A stretch of DNA of 61,543 nt from contig JAOUEV010000013.1 of assembly GCA_029858565.1 (NCBI GenBank), forward strand, positions 1 to 61,543, read 5' to 3'. This document shows positions 25,134 to 33,455 of this stretch, piece after piece (position 1 is the first letter of the stretch; each line of letters opens with the position of its first letter). The position numbers and the translations under genes were made by a program. Below the pieces are notes generated by a model. The model made no database searches. It was given only the letters and a program-made list of their open reading frames with translations, and was not told the DNA's origin. This stretch comes from Nitrospirota bacterium. GTDB lineage: Bacteria; Nitrospirota; UBA9217.

Positions 25134-26730
25134 CGTCTCCTCCCTGTTCTTTAGACGCATTCATTACCATGCTGAGACTGATCTTATCAACTTGACTTTG
25201 AAAGAGGTTAGACATGCCTTGTGCATGCTCAGCCAAGCTCTTATTGCCCTTCTCGAGATGGAGGGAAGCACGTTCAAGCCATATGGCACACTGTTCCATG
25301 TAATAATCCTTGTTTTCAGCATCAGGAACAAGGAAGTCGCAATCAAGACACTCAAAAAGGTCACCTTTACATGAGGTGATGTCTGAGCAGATGCCTAATT
25401 TTCCAATGCGGTATGCTCTAGGGTTCCGAAGCAGTTTCATTTCTTTTTCGGGGGACAGATTCAGGATTCTTCCTCTAAACAGAATTGGCGTTCCTAGCTC
25501 ACCTCTTGCGCGTTTTTTTGCTGCAAGAGCTTTAACTTCCTTGCCCTTAACGTGCACGTAGGATGTATCAATAATCATCTCGTTGCCCTTATGCCCTGAC
25601 ATGTCACGTATTTCGACATAGCTAAATCCTTCATAGAGACGCTCCGTGATACCGTTGTGCCGAAAACAATGTGTAATGGCATCATAATATCCACCGTTTT
25701 CATCACATACGTTGAAATACTCTGAAACCTTCTTCATGCGCGTCCGCACGACAGGTCCCGTCAACACGAACGGACCAGTCAGGTTGTTATAAGAAGACCT
25801 ACAAGCCATCTTTCCATCCTTATACCGCGCTGACATCCTTTTATAAGGGGAAACCATTAAATATCCTTGAGACTCATCCGAAAGTTCGATTTGAAGATTA
25901 GTCGATACTCTTTGCTGTTCTTTTACCAGATCGAGTAAGAACTTTCCATGTCCCTTGTCGAGAATATGGATAAGCTTACTTTGCGGTTCGCGCAACTGGG
26001 CTGACGGTTTGTATTGAGGAATAGTTAAGACATAACCGTCTCTATATGGCCGAATACAACTAAGTTTGATAGATGTTATTTCCTGAACACGCGAGGGGAT
26101 ACTTCGAAGAATCCAATATATAAGTCGGTCCTCTAGAGGAAGATTGCTATTACGATAGATACGATCAAGTTGATCAAGGACGATGTCCGGAACAAGTCGT
26201 TCATTGTGCTGACGATCTAATTCGCTTCGGATAAACGGATTACCAGGTGCTACAGGATAATTAATGGGCATTTGCGGCCATGTTTGCATATCCTTGAAGA
26301 AGTTTGCCATTGCAGTCCAATAGATCTCTTTGGAAGCTTTCTTAATATCAGCACGTTCGTAGAGGCTTTCCTCATAAGCCTCAATAGTCATTCTGTTAAC
26401 ATCCGATAAATCTGGGGCACCGCATTCTTTTTCAAGAAAGATCAAAAAGTGGGCAATACCACTGACATTTAATGCCTGCGTATGTACAGCAATACCATTT
26501 CGGATCCTCAATATAACCCAGTAGCGAACTATTTCGCTGTATACCTCCGGGACACTCGCAAAGTAAATCTTGTAATCGTCGCTACTATGCCCCGCTGAGC
26601 GTTTGATAACATCAAAGAACCATATCCCATCATTAAAAGACGAGACAGTCGTTACTGAGGTCATAAAATTTCTTAGTTCTTCCTGGATATCAAAGGTAAA
26701 CTCGTCTGCAATTGCAATGTTTGGAAGCAT
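25126..26730 (-). CDS. Tyrosine recombinase, third of three
   Basis: The 534-residue protein has an N-terminal SAM-like core-binding part (about 60-150) and a C-terminal catalytic domain with Arg in SIPSRVQEI, HCFRHNG (His-x-x-Arg), His in SGHKG and the nucleophile Tyr in DTSYVHV. A C-terminal tail with several Cys (CSDITSCKGDLFECLDC and a later Cys) may form a zinc ribbon. It follows the cargo rtcB by 9 bases. With the other two recombinases it should carry out strand exchange at the island ends. Tn554 uses two recombinases plus TnpC; a third one recalls recombinase-in-trio elements. Confidence 0.85.
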   Translation of the reverse strand: MLPNIAIADEFTFDIQEELRNFMTSVTTVSSFNDGIWFFDVIKRSAGHSSDDYKIYFASVPEVYSEIVRYWVILRIRNGIAVHTQALNVSGIAHFLIFLEKECGAPDLSDVNRMTIEAYEESLYERADIKKASKEIYWTAMANFFKDMQTWPQMPINYPVAPGNPFIRSELDRQHNERLVPDIVLDQLDRIYRNSNLPLEDRLIYWILRSIPSRVQEITSIKLSCIRPYRDGYVLTIPQYKPSAQLREPQSKLIHILDKGHGKFLLDLVKEQQRVSTNLQIELSDESQGYLMVSPYKRMSARYKDGKMACRSSYNNLTGPFVLTGPVVRTRMKKVSEYFNVCDENGGYYDAITHCFRHNGITERLYEGFSYVEIRDMSGHKGNEMIIDTSYVHVKGKEVKALAAKKRARGELGTPILFRGRILNLSPEKEMKLLRNPRAYRIGKLGICSDITSCKGDLFECLDCDFLVPDAENKDYYMEQCAIWLERASLHLEKGNKSLAEHAQGMSNLFQSQVDKISLSMVMNASKEQGGDDA

Positions 26731-26739
26731 TCTGATATC

Positions 26740-27894
26740 CTAGCCCTTAATAACACCAAGAGGATCGAGTTTAACAATAATATCTACAAGGTCAGCCTGA
26801 GACGCTATCACAATATCAATATCCTTGTAAGCTCCATCCGCCTCATCTAAATCTCTAACTCCTCGAACAGCATGTATGATACCCTTATCGTCCAAACGCT
26901 TCTTTTCCTCTTCAAGATTCAATGTTCTCTCTGCTTGTTTGCGACCCATTTTTCGGCCTGCTCCATGAGAGCAGGATTGGAAACTTTCACTATTGCCTTT
27001 GCCGCGCACGATATAGCTAGCCGTCCCCTGCGATCCAGGTATAATACCAATTTCACCATCACGAGCAGATGTTGCACCCTTGCGGTGGACAATGACGTTC
27101 TTCCCAAAGTGGCTTTCCAACTTTGCGTAATTGTGCGCAATGTTTATCATTTCATCGAAAGTGCCACCCGTAGTATCGTAGACTATCTCAGCAATTCGGT
27201 TCATCATCAGCTTTCTATTAGCAAGAGCAAAATCAACCGAATATGTCATTCCGATTTGGTATGCCTGACCTATCGCACTATTTATCGGTAGTGATGCAAG
27301 ATCCCACGCCTTTGGTACAGATATGCGCATCCGATCATTAAGCTCAACAGCCTTCCTGTTGTAGAAATCAGCTACCTGTTTTCCGAGGTTTCGACTTCCG
27401 GAATGAACCATAACCCAGATATGCCCATCACTTCCCATAGAAAACTGAATGAAATGATTTCCGCTGCCCAATGTCCCAATCTGATGAAGAGCATGACCGT
27501 ATTCACGATCAACAATAATATCCGTATTGCCAGCAGGCATCAATACGGGATCCTGTCTATCTCGGTGCCTATTCATCCCAACAGGAATCCGCCTCCTGAT
27601 CTCACCAATTATCTTTTTTAATGCATCAACAGATATTTCATGCAGCGATGTCTTTGCTGCGCACATTCCACAACCGATGTCAACACCAACAGCATTCGGA
27701 ACGATCACGTCTTCAGTAGCCATAACTCCACCAATTGGCATCCCATAACCTTGGTGAGCATCAGCCATGAGAGAAATATGACGAAATGCAAACGGAAGAC
27801 GTGCAAGATTTCTAGCTTGTTCAAGTGCCCCAACTTCAAGCACATCACTCCAACTCTTGATCATCAAACCGCCTTCGACTTTGATTATCTTCAT
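26740..27894 (-). CDS. Complete second RtcB RNA ligase carried by the island
   Basis: The product of about 384 residues is the short E. coli-like type of RtcB, unlike the long host gene. All signature segments are present: DAHQGYGMPIGG, the metal-site Cys in GVDIGCGM, GTLGSGNHFIQ, VHSGSRNLG, the HNYAK and HRKGATSA His residues, and SHGAGRKMGR with the His that accepts GMP. The start at 27894 has GGAG 6 bases upstream. It lies between recombinase genes in the same operon, 30 bases after the second recombinase. It can be expected to seal 2',3'-cyclic phosphate/5'-OH RNA ends and could replace the host rtcB that the island breaks. Archease, the usual partner of many RtcBs, is intact next to the host fragment. 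Confidence 0.92.
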   Translation of the reverse strand: MKIIKVEGGLMIKSWSDVLEVGALEQARNLARLPFAFRHISLMADAHQGYGMPIGGVMATEDVIVPNAVGVDIGCGMCAAKTSLHEISVDALKKIIGEIRRRIPVGMNRHRDRQDPVLMPAGNTDIIVDREYGHALHQIGTLGSGNHFIQFSMGSDGHIWVMVHSGSRNLGKQVADFYNRKAVELNDRMRISVPKAWDLASLPINSAIGQAYQIGMTYSVDFALANRKLMMNRIAEIVYDTTGGTFDEMINIAHNYAKLESHFGKNVIVHRKGATSARDGEIGIIPGSQGTASYIVRGKGNSESFQSCSHGAGRKMGRKQAERTLNLEEEKKRLDDKGIIHAVRGVRDLDEADGAYKDIDIVIASQADLVDIIVKLDPLGVIKG

Positions 27895-27924
27895 GATCGA
27901 CTCCACGAATGACGACAACCCAAC

Positions 27925-29949
27925 TTAATTACTGCACTCATCTAATATCTTATTTAGGGCAGCACCATATTCGGCGAGCAACTTCTCCGCTTTTTGATAT
28001 TCGCGATAGAATCGGTATTCCTCTTCAGATATCCCAGACTTTTTATATACTGCTATAAACTCAGCAACTTCACGTTTTTGCGATTCGAAGAGAAGTCTCC
28101 ACTTCGCTTCATATTTCGGGCCTGTACAGAGGTAGGTACATATAGCACAATTAGTTCTTCCAACTCTTTTTCCACAGGGCCCTTCGCTTGCATGTTTTAT
28201 GCACTGTCCTAGTTCAACTTCTCGCTCTCCCAAGGCAAACTCGGCATACAGGACTTTACGTTCTTCTTCGCTAAATTGACTTAAGTGCTCTTCAGATATC
28301 TTTGTCATAAATTTCTTTTCAAAGAACTCATGGTTCATAGTAGCCAAATTCATTTTACGAACTTCAGCATACACACTATCTGTTGTCCTCTGACTAAGGT
28401 GGCCGAGAAACTGTCTTACTTCAATCGGAGATGCTTTATTTTCGACCATGTTCACCGCGACAGTTTTACGACATTGGTGCGAATTAAAATCCCAGATATT
28501 TCCATCATGATCCGTAATAGAATGTTTAGCAATAAGCATGCGAACTGGCAGTGTAAATCCTGTCGCACTAAGCACACTAATCTTACTCGTATAATCTGTT
28601 GTCTTTCTAAGAAAGATAAGTTTAGATTGTGCCAGTAACCGGAGATCAGCTGTCAGCCGTTCCTGTGCATGAATTGCATTGACCACGTCAAGATCTTTCA
28701 CTCCTATTTCATGATAGTCGGGAAGCCCTCTTTTGCGACGTTTCTTTAATATTTTAGGAGACACGAATCTAAGTATATGCATTCCAAGATCATCGTCATA
28801 CGTCAAACACCCTTCTTCAAGAAGAGATGCTTCCTGGTAGCGTAAACCTTGCCCCATCATGATTACTAAGCAGTTGCATACATCGTCGGGCAATTCCAGG
28901 CGATGTAGCAGTAGTTGTTCTACAACCTCCTCAGCAATGTATTGAGCTGAGTCATAATAGTCTTGCATGTTCTTAAAGCTAACACTTCTGAAAGGATTAG
29001 TTGAGATTGTCGGCTGTTCATTGAGCACTTTCTCTTCAAGTTGTATTAAGTAGTCCCACATTTGATTTAAAACCTTAAAATGGCCACGGATTGAAGCCAT
29101 CTTTAATTTTTTACCCTTGTACGATGTTGCCTCATAGGACAGATAGTTTAAGAGCTTTCTGACGTCAGTTATTGAGACAGCCGCAGGATAACTTACTCCG
29201 GCATTCTCCGACAAAAAATTGAGCGCTCTAGCTACCATACCGACAATATTATTGCTCCGGAAGCTATCAACTTTCTTAAACCACCTTTTTTTAGCAAGGT
29301 ACCGTTTGAATGCTATCTTGAAATGATGATTCCTTATTACCGAAAAATCAAAAGTTGCACTCTGCAGACTAGTTTCAGCATTAGTCCAGAAAACAGTCCA
29401 TAGATCTAGATCCAGTCGCATCGCATCGCTATTTGATAATGGCAACACCACGCGCTGCTTCCTTTCTTCATCGCCAATCACTTCATAAATGCACTTCATA
29501 TGCTTACGATAATCATCCCAGCTATCATCGTTAGCACCTGCCCGATAGGATTGAGCTGCCGCATTGAATACAGCATTGAAGAAAGAAGCTTCTCTGATGA
29601 TTATTCTTTTTTTCGTTAGTAGCGATGCTTGGCGCGACAAGTAATTGCGGAACGCAACTGGCCATAATGTAAAACCGACCCTGATAATTTTCGTTATACC
29701 GAAGCGCCGTCCTATTAAATCATGAATCGGCTCATCAGTTTCCAATCGGTCTTTCATAGCAAATAACAAATCTCTATAGATAGGCCCTATACTGCGTTCG
29801 TGACTTTTAATGAGCAGCAAAAATAAATCTTCCTCATTAAAATGATCCAGCGTTTCGAGACGTGAGAATGATTTGCACAGCTTATATATTGGCTGGCTCC
29901 TTCCTCCCCAATGTTTTGATTTATTTTTAACGATATCCAAATTGTTCAT
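27925..29949 (-). CDS. Tyrosine recombinase, second of three (TnpB-like)
   Basis: The 674-residue protein is close in size to TnpB of Tn554 (about 630). The catalytic set is visible: Arg in GQGLRYQEASLL, HQCRKTV (His-x-x-Arg), LGHLS and the Tyr in DSVYAEV. A Cys-rich tail (GPCGKRVGRTNCAICTYLC) and a final helical stretch follow. Its start overlaps the first recombinase stop by 4 bp (ATGA), so synthesis is coupled. It should act with the first and third recombinases to insert and excise the island at the 6-nt core. Confidence 0.88.
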   Translation of the reverse strand: MNNLDIVKNKSKHWGGRSQPIYKLCKSFSRLETLDHFNEEDLFLLLIKSHERSIGPIYRDLLFAMKDRLETDEPIHDLIGRRFGITKIIRVGFTLWPVAFRNYLSRQASLLTKKRIIIREASFFNAVFNAAAQSYRAGANDDSWDDYRKHMKCIYEVIGDEERKQRVVLPLSNSDAMRLDLDLWTVFWTNAETSLQSATFDFSVIRNHHFKIAFKRYLAKKRWFKKVDSFRSNNIVGMVARALNFLSENAGVSYPAAVSITDVRKLLNYLSYEATSYKGKKLKMASIRGHFKVLNQMWDYLIQLEEKVLNEQPTISTNPFRSVSFKNMQDYYDSAQYIAEEVVEQLLLHRLELPDDVCNCLVIMMGQGLRYQEASLLEEGCLTYDDDLGMHILRFVSPKILKKRRKRGLPDYHEIGVKDLDVVNAIHAQERLTADLRLLAQSKLIFLRKTTDYTSKISVLSATGFTLPVRMLIAKHSITDHDGNIWDFNSHQCRKTVAVNMVENKASPIEVRQFLGHLSQRTTDSVYAEVRKMNLATMNHEFFEKKFMTKISEEHLSQFSEEERKVLYAEFALGEREVELGQCIKHASEGPCGKRVGRTNCAICTYLCTGPKYEAKWRLLFESQKREVAEFIAVYKKSGISEEEYRFYREYQKAEKLLAEYGAALNKILDECSN

Positions 29950-31112
29950 TTACTTCTCGATTCCATATTGACGCGCCTACGAGCCTTTTCTGCAGCGTTT
30001 TTAATAATTACCTTACTTCGCAGATTTCTGTAATTCTCTAATGGCGCAAGTGATGCCCACCCAACCAGTTGGCGAATAGTTTCATGATTTTCGCCAGCTT
30101 CAAGCAAGCCCTGAACAAAAGTTCGCCTACCAACATGTGTTGCTACTTCAGAAGAATCAATCCCTGTTTTCTCTACGGCCGTCTTCAGAACACCCCACCA
30201 GTTCCGATATTTCACTGCCTTGCCGTAAGAGTTCTGACGTTTTTTAAGATTTAGAAACATCCACTCGAGATAATCACCAAGATCACTCTCGACATCAGCC
30301 CGTTCTGTTGTGATGTACTTATCAAGAAAGTGACCTGTTCGTATGTCGTGAAAGGCGACAGTACGTATTAAATCTTCTTCTGTACTGGGACGACCTTTTG
30401 AGCGTGAAGGTTTGAGTGTCAGCTCTCCTGCATTATACGATGAATACTTAACGCTAAGAACTTCGTCGATACGCATACCTTCACATAGCAGCATAAATAT
30501 TGATTTATCTCTTACTGTGTTAAATTGTTCAAGAATAGTCGTTATCTCTGAATTTGTAAGCCAATGTTTCTTATATCCAGATGGCTTGAGTCTCATGTGT
30601 TCAATATCGATAAACTCATCAGCTGACTTATCGTAAATCATGCCATATTTAAAACCTCGAGATGCTTTAAACCGTACTCTCGACTTCTTTTTTGCCGATG
30701 TCTGCGGTGAATAAATGCTAACGTATCCATCAAACCATCGATAGAATTCCTGAATCGCAGTGATTGTGCCAACGAGAGTCCGAAAGGTAATGTCGGAGTT
30801 GATTTTCAGCACCGTTTTATTACTGTGTAATCCGTATGCGATGTAATCTTTGAATGTTTCGAGATCAGCAACAGTCGCATCAAAATATTCTGTCTTGTGC
30901 ATATGAAGATAATTTAACCATGAGGCTAAACTGTAAGCATAAGTTCTCCCAGTTCCTGCAGAATTGGCGCTCTTCCTGTCTAAGAATTGATTTACAGAGT
31001 CAACTGGTAAAAAATCACGATATATATACCACCGCTGTAGATAACCATTTCTTTTTTTAGGGAGAAGGGCCTCCTTAACCAAATAGGTTGAAACTGTTAA
31101 CTGTCTACCCAA
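29946..31112 (-). CDS. Tyrosine recombinase, first of three (TnpA-like)
   Basis: The 388-residue protein is similar in size to TnpA of Tn554 (361). It has an N-terminal core-binding domain (about 30-130) and a catalytic domain with Arg in GMRIDEVLS, HVGRRTF (His-x-x-Arg), Trp in VGWAS and the nucleophile Tyr in LENYRNL. It is the first gene of the recombinase operon, 156 bases from the right island end. A terminator at 31187-31216 shields it from rtcB transcription, so its promoter must lie between about 31113 and 31190. Confidence 0.88.
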   Translation of the reverse strand: MGRQLTVSTYLVKEALLPKKRNGYLQRWYIYRDFLPVDSVNQFLDRKSANSAGTGRTYAYSLASWLNYLHMHKTEYFDATVADLETFKDYIAYGLHSNKTVLKINSDITFRTLVGTITAIQEFYRWFDGYVSIYSPQTSAKKKSRVRFKASRGFKYGMIYDKSADEFIDIEHMRLKPSGYKKHWLTNSEITTILEQFNTVRDKSIFMLLCEGMRIDEVLSVKYSSYNAGELTLKPSRSKGRPSTEEDLIRTVAFHDIRTGHFLDKYITTERADVESDLGDYLEWMFLNLKKRQNSYGKAVKYRNWWGVLKTAVEKTGIDSSEVATHVGRRTFVQGLLEAGENHETIRQLVGWASLAPLENYRNLRSKVIIKNAAEKARRRVNMESRSK

Positions 31113-31186
31113 AGTACCACCTCCATAACAAAGACTCAGAGAGACCGGTTTTTAGCTGAGCGGAGGTAATATATCACGATCACCAA

Positions 31187-31216
31187 CAAAAAAAAGACCA
31201 TTAAATTAATGGTCTT
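31187..31216 (-). terminator. Intrinsic terminator at the right end of the island
   Basis: The stem AAGACCATTAA/TTAATGGTCTT (31194-31204 with 31206-31216) is followed on the minus strand by a run of T (31187-31193). It would stop transcripts entering from the broken rtcB before the recombinase operon. Confidence 0.85.
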
Positions 31217-31226
31217 ATGATATTCT

Positions 31227-31268
31227 ATATCGTTAATTAAATATATCGTAATTAAAAACTAAAGAAAA
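31227..31268 (-). repeat. Right inverted terminal repeat of the island
   Basis: ACTAAAGAAAA (31258-31268) and ATATCGT at 31243-31249 and 31227-31233 mirror the left-end repeat: TTTT(A/C)TTTAGT, then two ACGATAT, spaced 8-9 bases apart at both ends. Confidence 0.8.
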
Positions 31269-31269
31269 C

Positions 31270-31869
31270 CGAGCCCAGTGTGCCCATTTCCCGATGCTGT
31301 CGCTTTTTGGCCGTGTCGGAAACCGCATCCGGATCAGCCCCTTCCACCCGGCCGTGGTTCTCTATATACTCCAGGTCCTCGGATACACCATATCCCCTCT
31401 TTACAGCCCACTCGGCCCCGCCCATCAGCATTTCGTCAATCTGAGCGCTGTTCAGCGCAATGAGACCTTCCGATCCGACCCCCGCAGGAATGCGGTTATA
31501 GAACTGGTCCACGAGCCGTTCCAGCTTTGGTGCGATCGCTTCCAGCGACATGCCTGTTTTCATGGTCCTGACCCCGCAGGAAATGTCGAAACCCACCCCT
31601 CCCATGGAAATGATACCCCCCTCTTCGGGATCGAATGCTGCGACCCCCCCGATGGGGAAACCATAGCCCCAGTGAGCGTCAGGCATTGCCATTGATGCAA
31701 GCTGTATTCCGGGAAGCATCGCAACGTTCGTGATCTGCTCCCGTACTTTTTCGTCCATTTCCAGGACAAGTTTTTCCGATGCAAAGATCCTCCCGGGCAC
31801 CCGCATATCGCCGGTCCTGGGAATCTCCCAGAGATGTTCGTTGATCTTGTCCAGTACTCGGATATCCAT
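31270..31869 (-). pseudogene. rtcB: rtcB 5' fragment, RNA ligase cut by island
   Basis: This is the first part of the host rtcB, ending after GTLGS. It contains MPDAHWGYGFPIGG, the metal-site Cys in GVGFDISCGVR, and KKRQHREMGTLGS. Beyond base 31270 the frame runs five codons into island DNA (VFFSF) and stops at 31252. The start at 31869 (ATG, MDIRVL) fits family starts; a TTG at 31887 is an alternative. A truncated product of about 205 residues could be made but lacks most metal ligands and the GMP-accepting His. The 3' part lies at 7326-8156. Archease lies immediately upstream in the same direction. Confidence 0.93.
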
Positions 31870-31953
31870 ATTTGAAAACTTACTCAAAGACCTGTGCGTT
31901 GATTAGAACGATCCAATCTCCCGATGTCTGCACAATACCCCGATGGCTTATGT

Positions 31954-32370
31954 TCAAACATCTACCACACATTCCGCAGAGTAGCCCCCGTTCCGTTCTA
32001 CCACCGATAGCATGTGATAGGTGGCCCCTTTTACTTCCACATGGGCATCATGCTTCTCGCGGTCCAGAGGCTCACCCCAGACAATGCCTCTCAATCTGCA
32101 TCCGTCGATAATGACTTGGAACCGGGAGAATACCAGACGCTCTATATCTGAGAGCGCGAGCAGGCCATTCAGCCACTCGACCAGCAGCAATTCCCTGTCC
32201 GGCGCCTCAACTTCCACTTCCCTGCAAACAATGGGAGTTACGCGGGAGAGATTTACCATAACTGAATAGAGTGCCATTGCTGCATGTGCGAATGCTTCCT
32301 CAACAGTCGCACCATTCCCCCGGATTCCAATATCGGCCTCATGTTCGAATGTCTCGTATGCTATCATCAT
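31954..32370 (-). CDS. Archease, RtcB activating protein
   Basis: Archease speeds RtcB guanylation and multiple turnover. The product of about 138 residues has the family pattern: YETFEHEADIGIRGNGATVEEAFAHAAMALYSVMV at the N-terminus, with Asp/His metal ligands, then LLVEWLNGLLAL, and a C-terminal KGATYHMLSV segment. It is the usual rtcB neighbour and is transcribed toward the broken gene, 84 bases before the ATG. Starts at 32370 and 32367 (two adjacent ATG) are both possible; AGGA is just upstream. With rtcB interrupted, it may serve the island RtcB. Confidence 0.88.
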   Translation of the reverse strand: MMIAYETFEHEADIGIRGNGATVEEAFAHAAMALYSVMVNLSRVTPIVCREVEVEAPDRELLLVEWLNGLLALSDIERLVFSRFQVIIDGCRLRGIVWGEPLDREKHDAHVEVKGATYHMLSVVERNGGYSAECVVDV

Positions 32371-32419
32371 GAATCCTGGCTGCAAACAGGAGCAACCTTT
32401 ACGTCATCGGCATCCTTTT

Positions 32420-33433
32420 TCATGACCATATACCTGCGAGCGGCTCATGACACACCCCGCAGGCGCCCCCCTTGATAGTATTTTCCAGGATAGTATATCC
32501 GAACCGCTTGATCACTGATGCTCCGCATTTGCCGCAAAATGTCACTTCACCCTCTCCCGGCACATTCCCTTCATACACATAGCGAAGGCCCTCGCGAAAA
32601 CCAATTTCCCTTGCCTGTTTTAAAGTTGCCATAGGAGTACTGTCTCTGTCGGTCATTTTATAGGTGGGATGGAACCTTGACACGTGCCAGGGAATATCCT
32701 TCGAAATCGACCGGATGAAGCGCGCGATTGCGGTCAATTCTTCCTCGCTGTCATTATGACCGGGTATCACAAGCGTTGTGATTTCGGTCCAGATTCCGAG
32801 TTCCGCATAAAGCCGTATAGACTCAAGGACCGGATCCAAACGCGCTCCGCACACGTTCCTGTAGAACTCGTCCGTAAATGCCTTCAGATCGACGTTGGCA
32901 GCATGGAGATAAGGGCGGATATCTTTGAGCGCTTCGGCAGAGATATAACCGTTGGTAACAAATACATTTCGCAACCCTCGTTCAGAAGCAAGCTTCGCCG
33001 TATCCAGGGCGAGTTCATAGAATATGGTCGGCTCCGTATAGGTATACGAGATGCTGGAGCATCCCGAGCGCTCAGCAGCATCAACGATCTGCCGCGGGGA
33101 AACGCTTGTACCTATCATCGCGGCCTTATGGTTGCGCGGCAACTGCGAAATGTCCGCATTCTGACAATGTTTGCAGCGAAAATTGCACCCCGGTGTGGCA
33201 ATTGAGTAAGAACTGCTGCCTGGCAAAAAATGAAAGAGCGGCTTCTTTTCAATGGGATCTATGTTCTGCGCGATTACGCGGTCGTATACAAGTGAGTACA
33301 GCACTCCGTCGCGGTTCTCCCGGACAGCACAGATTCCCCGCTTACCAGGCTCGACCAGGCAATGATGCCTGCAGAGTCCGCACCGGACCTTTCCGCCCTC
33401 AGTTCCATCCTGAAACAAAGCACGCATCGTCAT
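32420..33433 (-). CDS. amrS: AmmeMemoRadiSam-system radical SAM enzyme
   Basis: The start at 33433 has AAGGA upstream. The product of about 337 residues has an N-terminal Cys cluster (CGLCRHHC...GICAVRENRDG) and the radical SAM CxxxCxxC motif in PGCNFRCKHCQNADIS, which holds a 4Fe-4S cluster. A TYTEPTIFYE segment and LITTLVIPGHND-like core (EITTLVIPGHNDSEEE) follow, with a C-terminal CGKCGASV and CGVCHEP pair. This group resembles pyruvate-formate-lyase activating enzymes; the partners AmmeMemo and AMMECR1-like proteins are not in the window. The substrate is not firmly established. Confidence 0.85.
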   Translation of the reverse strand: MTMRALFQDGTEGGKVRCGLCRHHCLVEPGKRGICAVRENRDGVLYSLVYDRVIAQNIDPIEKKPLFHFLPGSSSYSIATPGCNFRCKHCQNADISQLPRNHKAAMIGTSVSPRQIVDAAERSGCSSISYTYTEPTIFYELALDTAKLASERGLRNVFVTNGYISAEALKDIRPYLHAANVDLKAFTDEFYRNVCGARLDPVLESIRLYAELGIWTEITTLVIPGHNDSEEELTAIARFIRSISKDIPWHVSRFHPTYKMTDRDSTPMATLKQAREIGFREGLRYVYEGNVPGEGEVTFCGKCGASVIKRFGYTILENTIKGGACGVCHEPLAGIWS

Positions 33434-33455
33434 ACTGTTCCTTGCTCCAGAGCGA

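Larger units (their letters stand above)
8156..31274. mobile_element. Tn554-like island inserted in rtcB, carrying defence genes and its own rtcB
   Basis: The body spans 8162-31268. It starts with TTTTATTTAGT and ends with ACTAAAGAAAA, which are inverted copies with one mismatch. Outside these lie two 6-nt cores that differ: CGCCGC (8156-8161) and CCGAGC (31269-31274). Removing 23,113 bp restores a continuous rtcB frame of 482 residues from the TTG at 31887, or 476 from the ATG at 31869. Different cores without a target duplication are the pattern known for Tn554. The right end encodes three tyrosine recombinases, a small coiled-coil protein and a complete rtcB. The left and middle carry a nine-gene nuclease/ATPase operon and a regulator. 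The recombinase part is visibly richer in A+T than the host genes. Confidence 0.9.

Noticed and set aside
24660-31112. A standard phage origin for the rtcB island.
   Set aside because: No capsid, portal, terminase or lysis genes are present; three recombinases plus a TnpC-like gene and differing cores fit a transposon-type element.
8154-31271. ACCG direct repeats as a target duplication of the island.
   Set aside because: Collapsing them removes one base and breaks the rtcB frame; the 6-nt core model keeps it intact.
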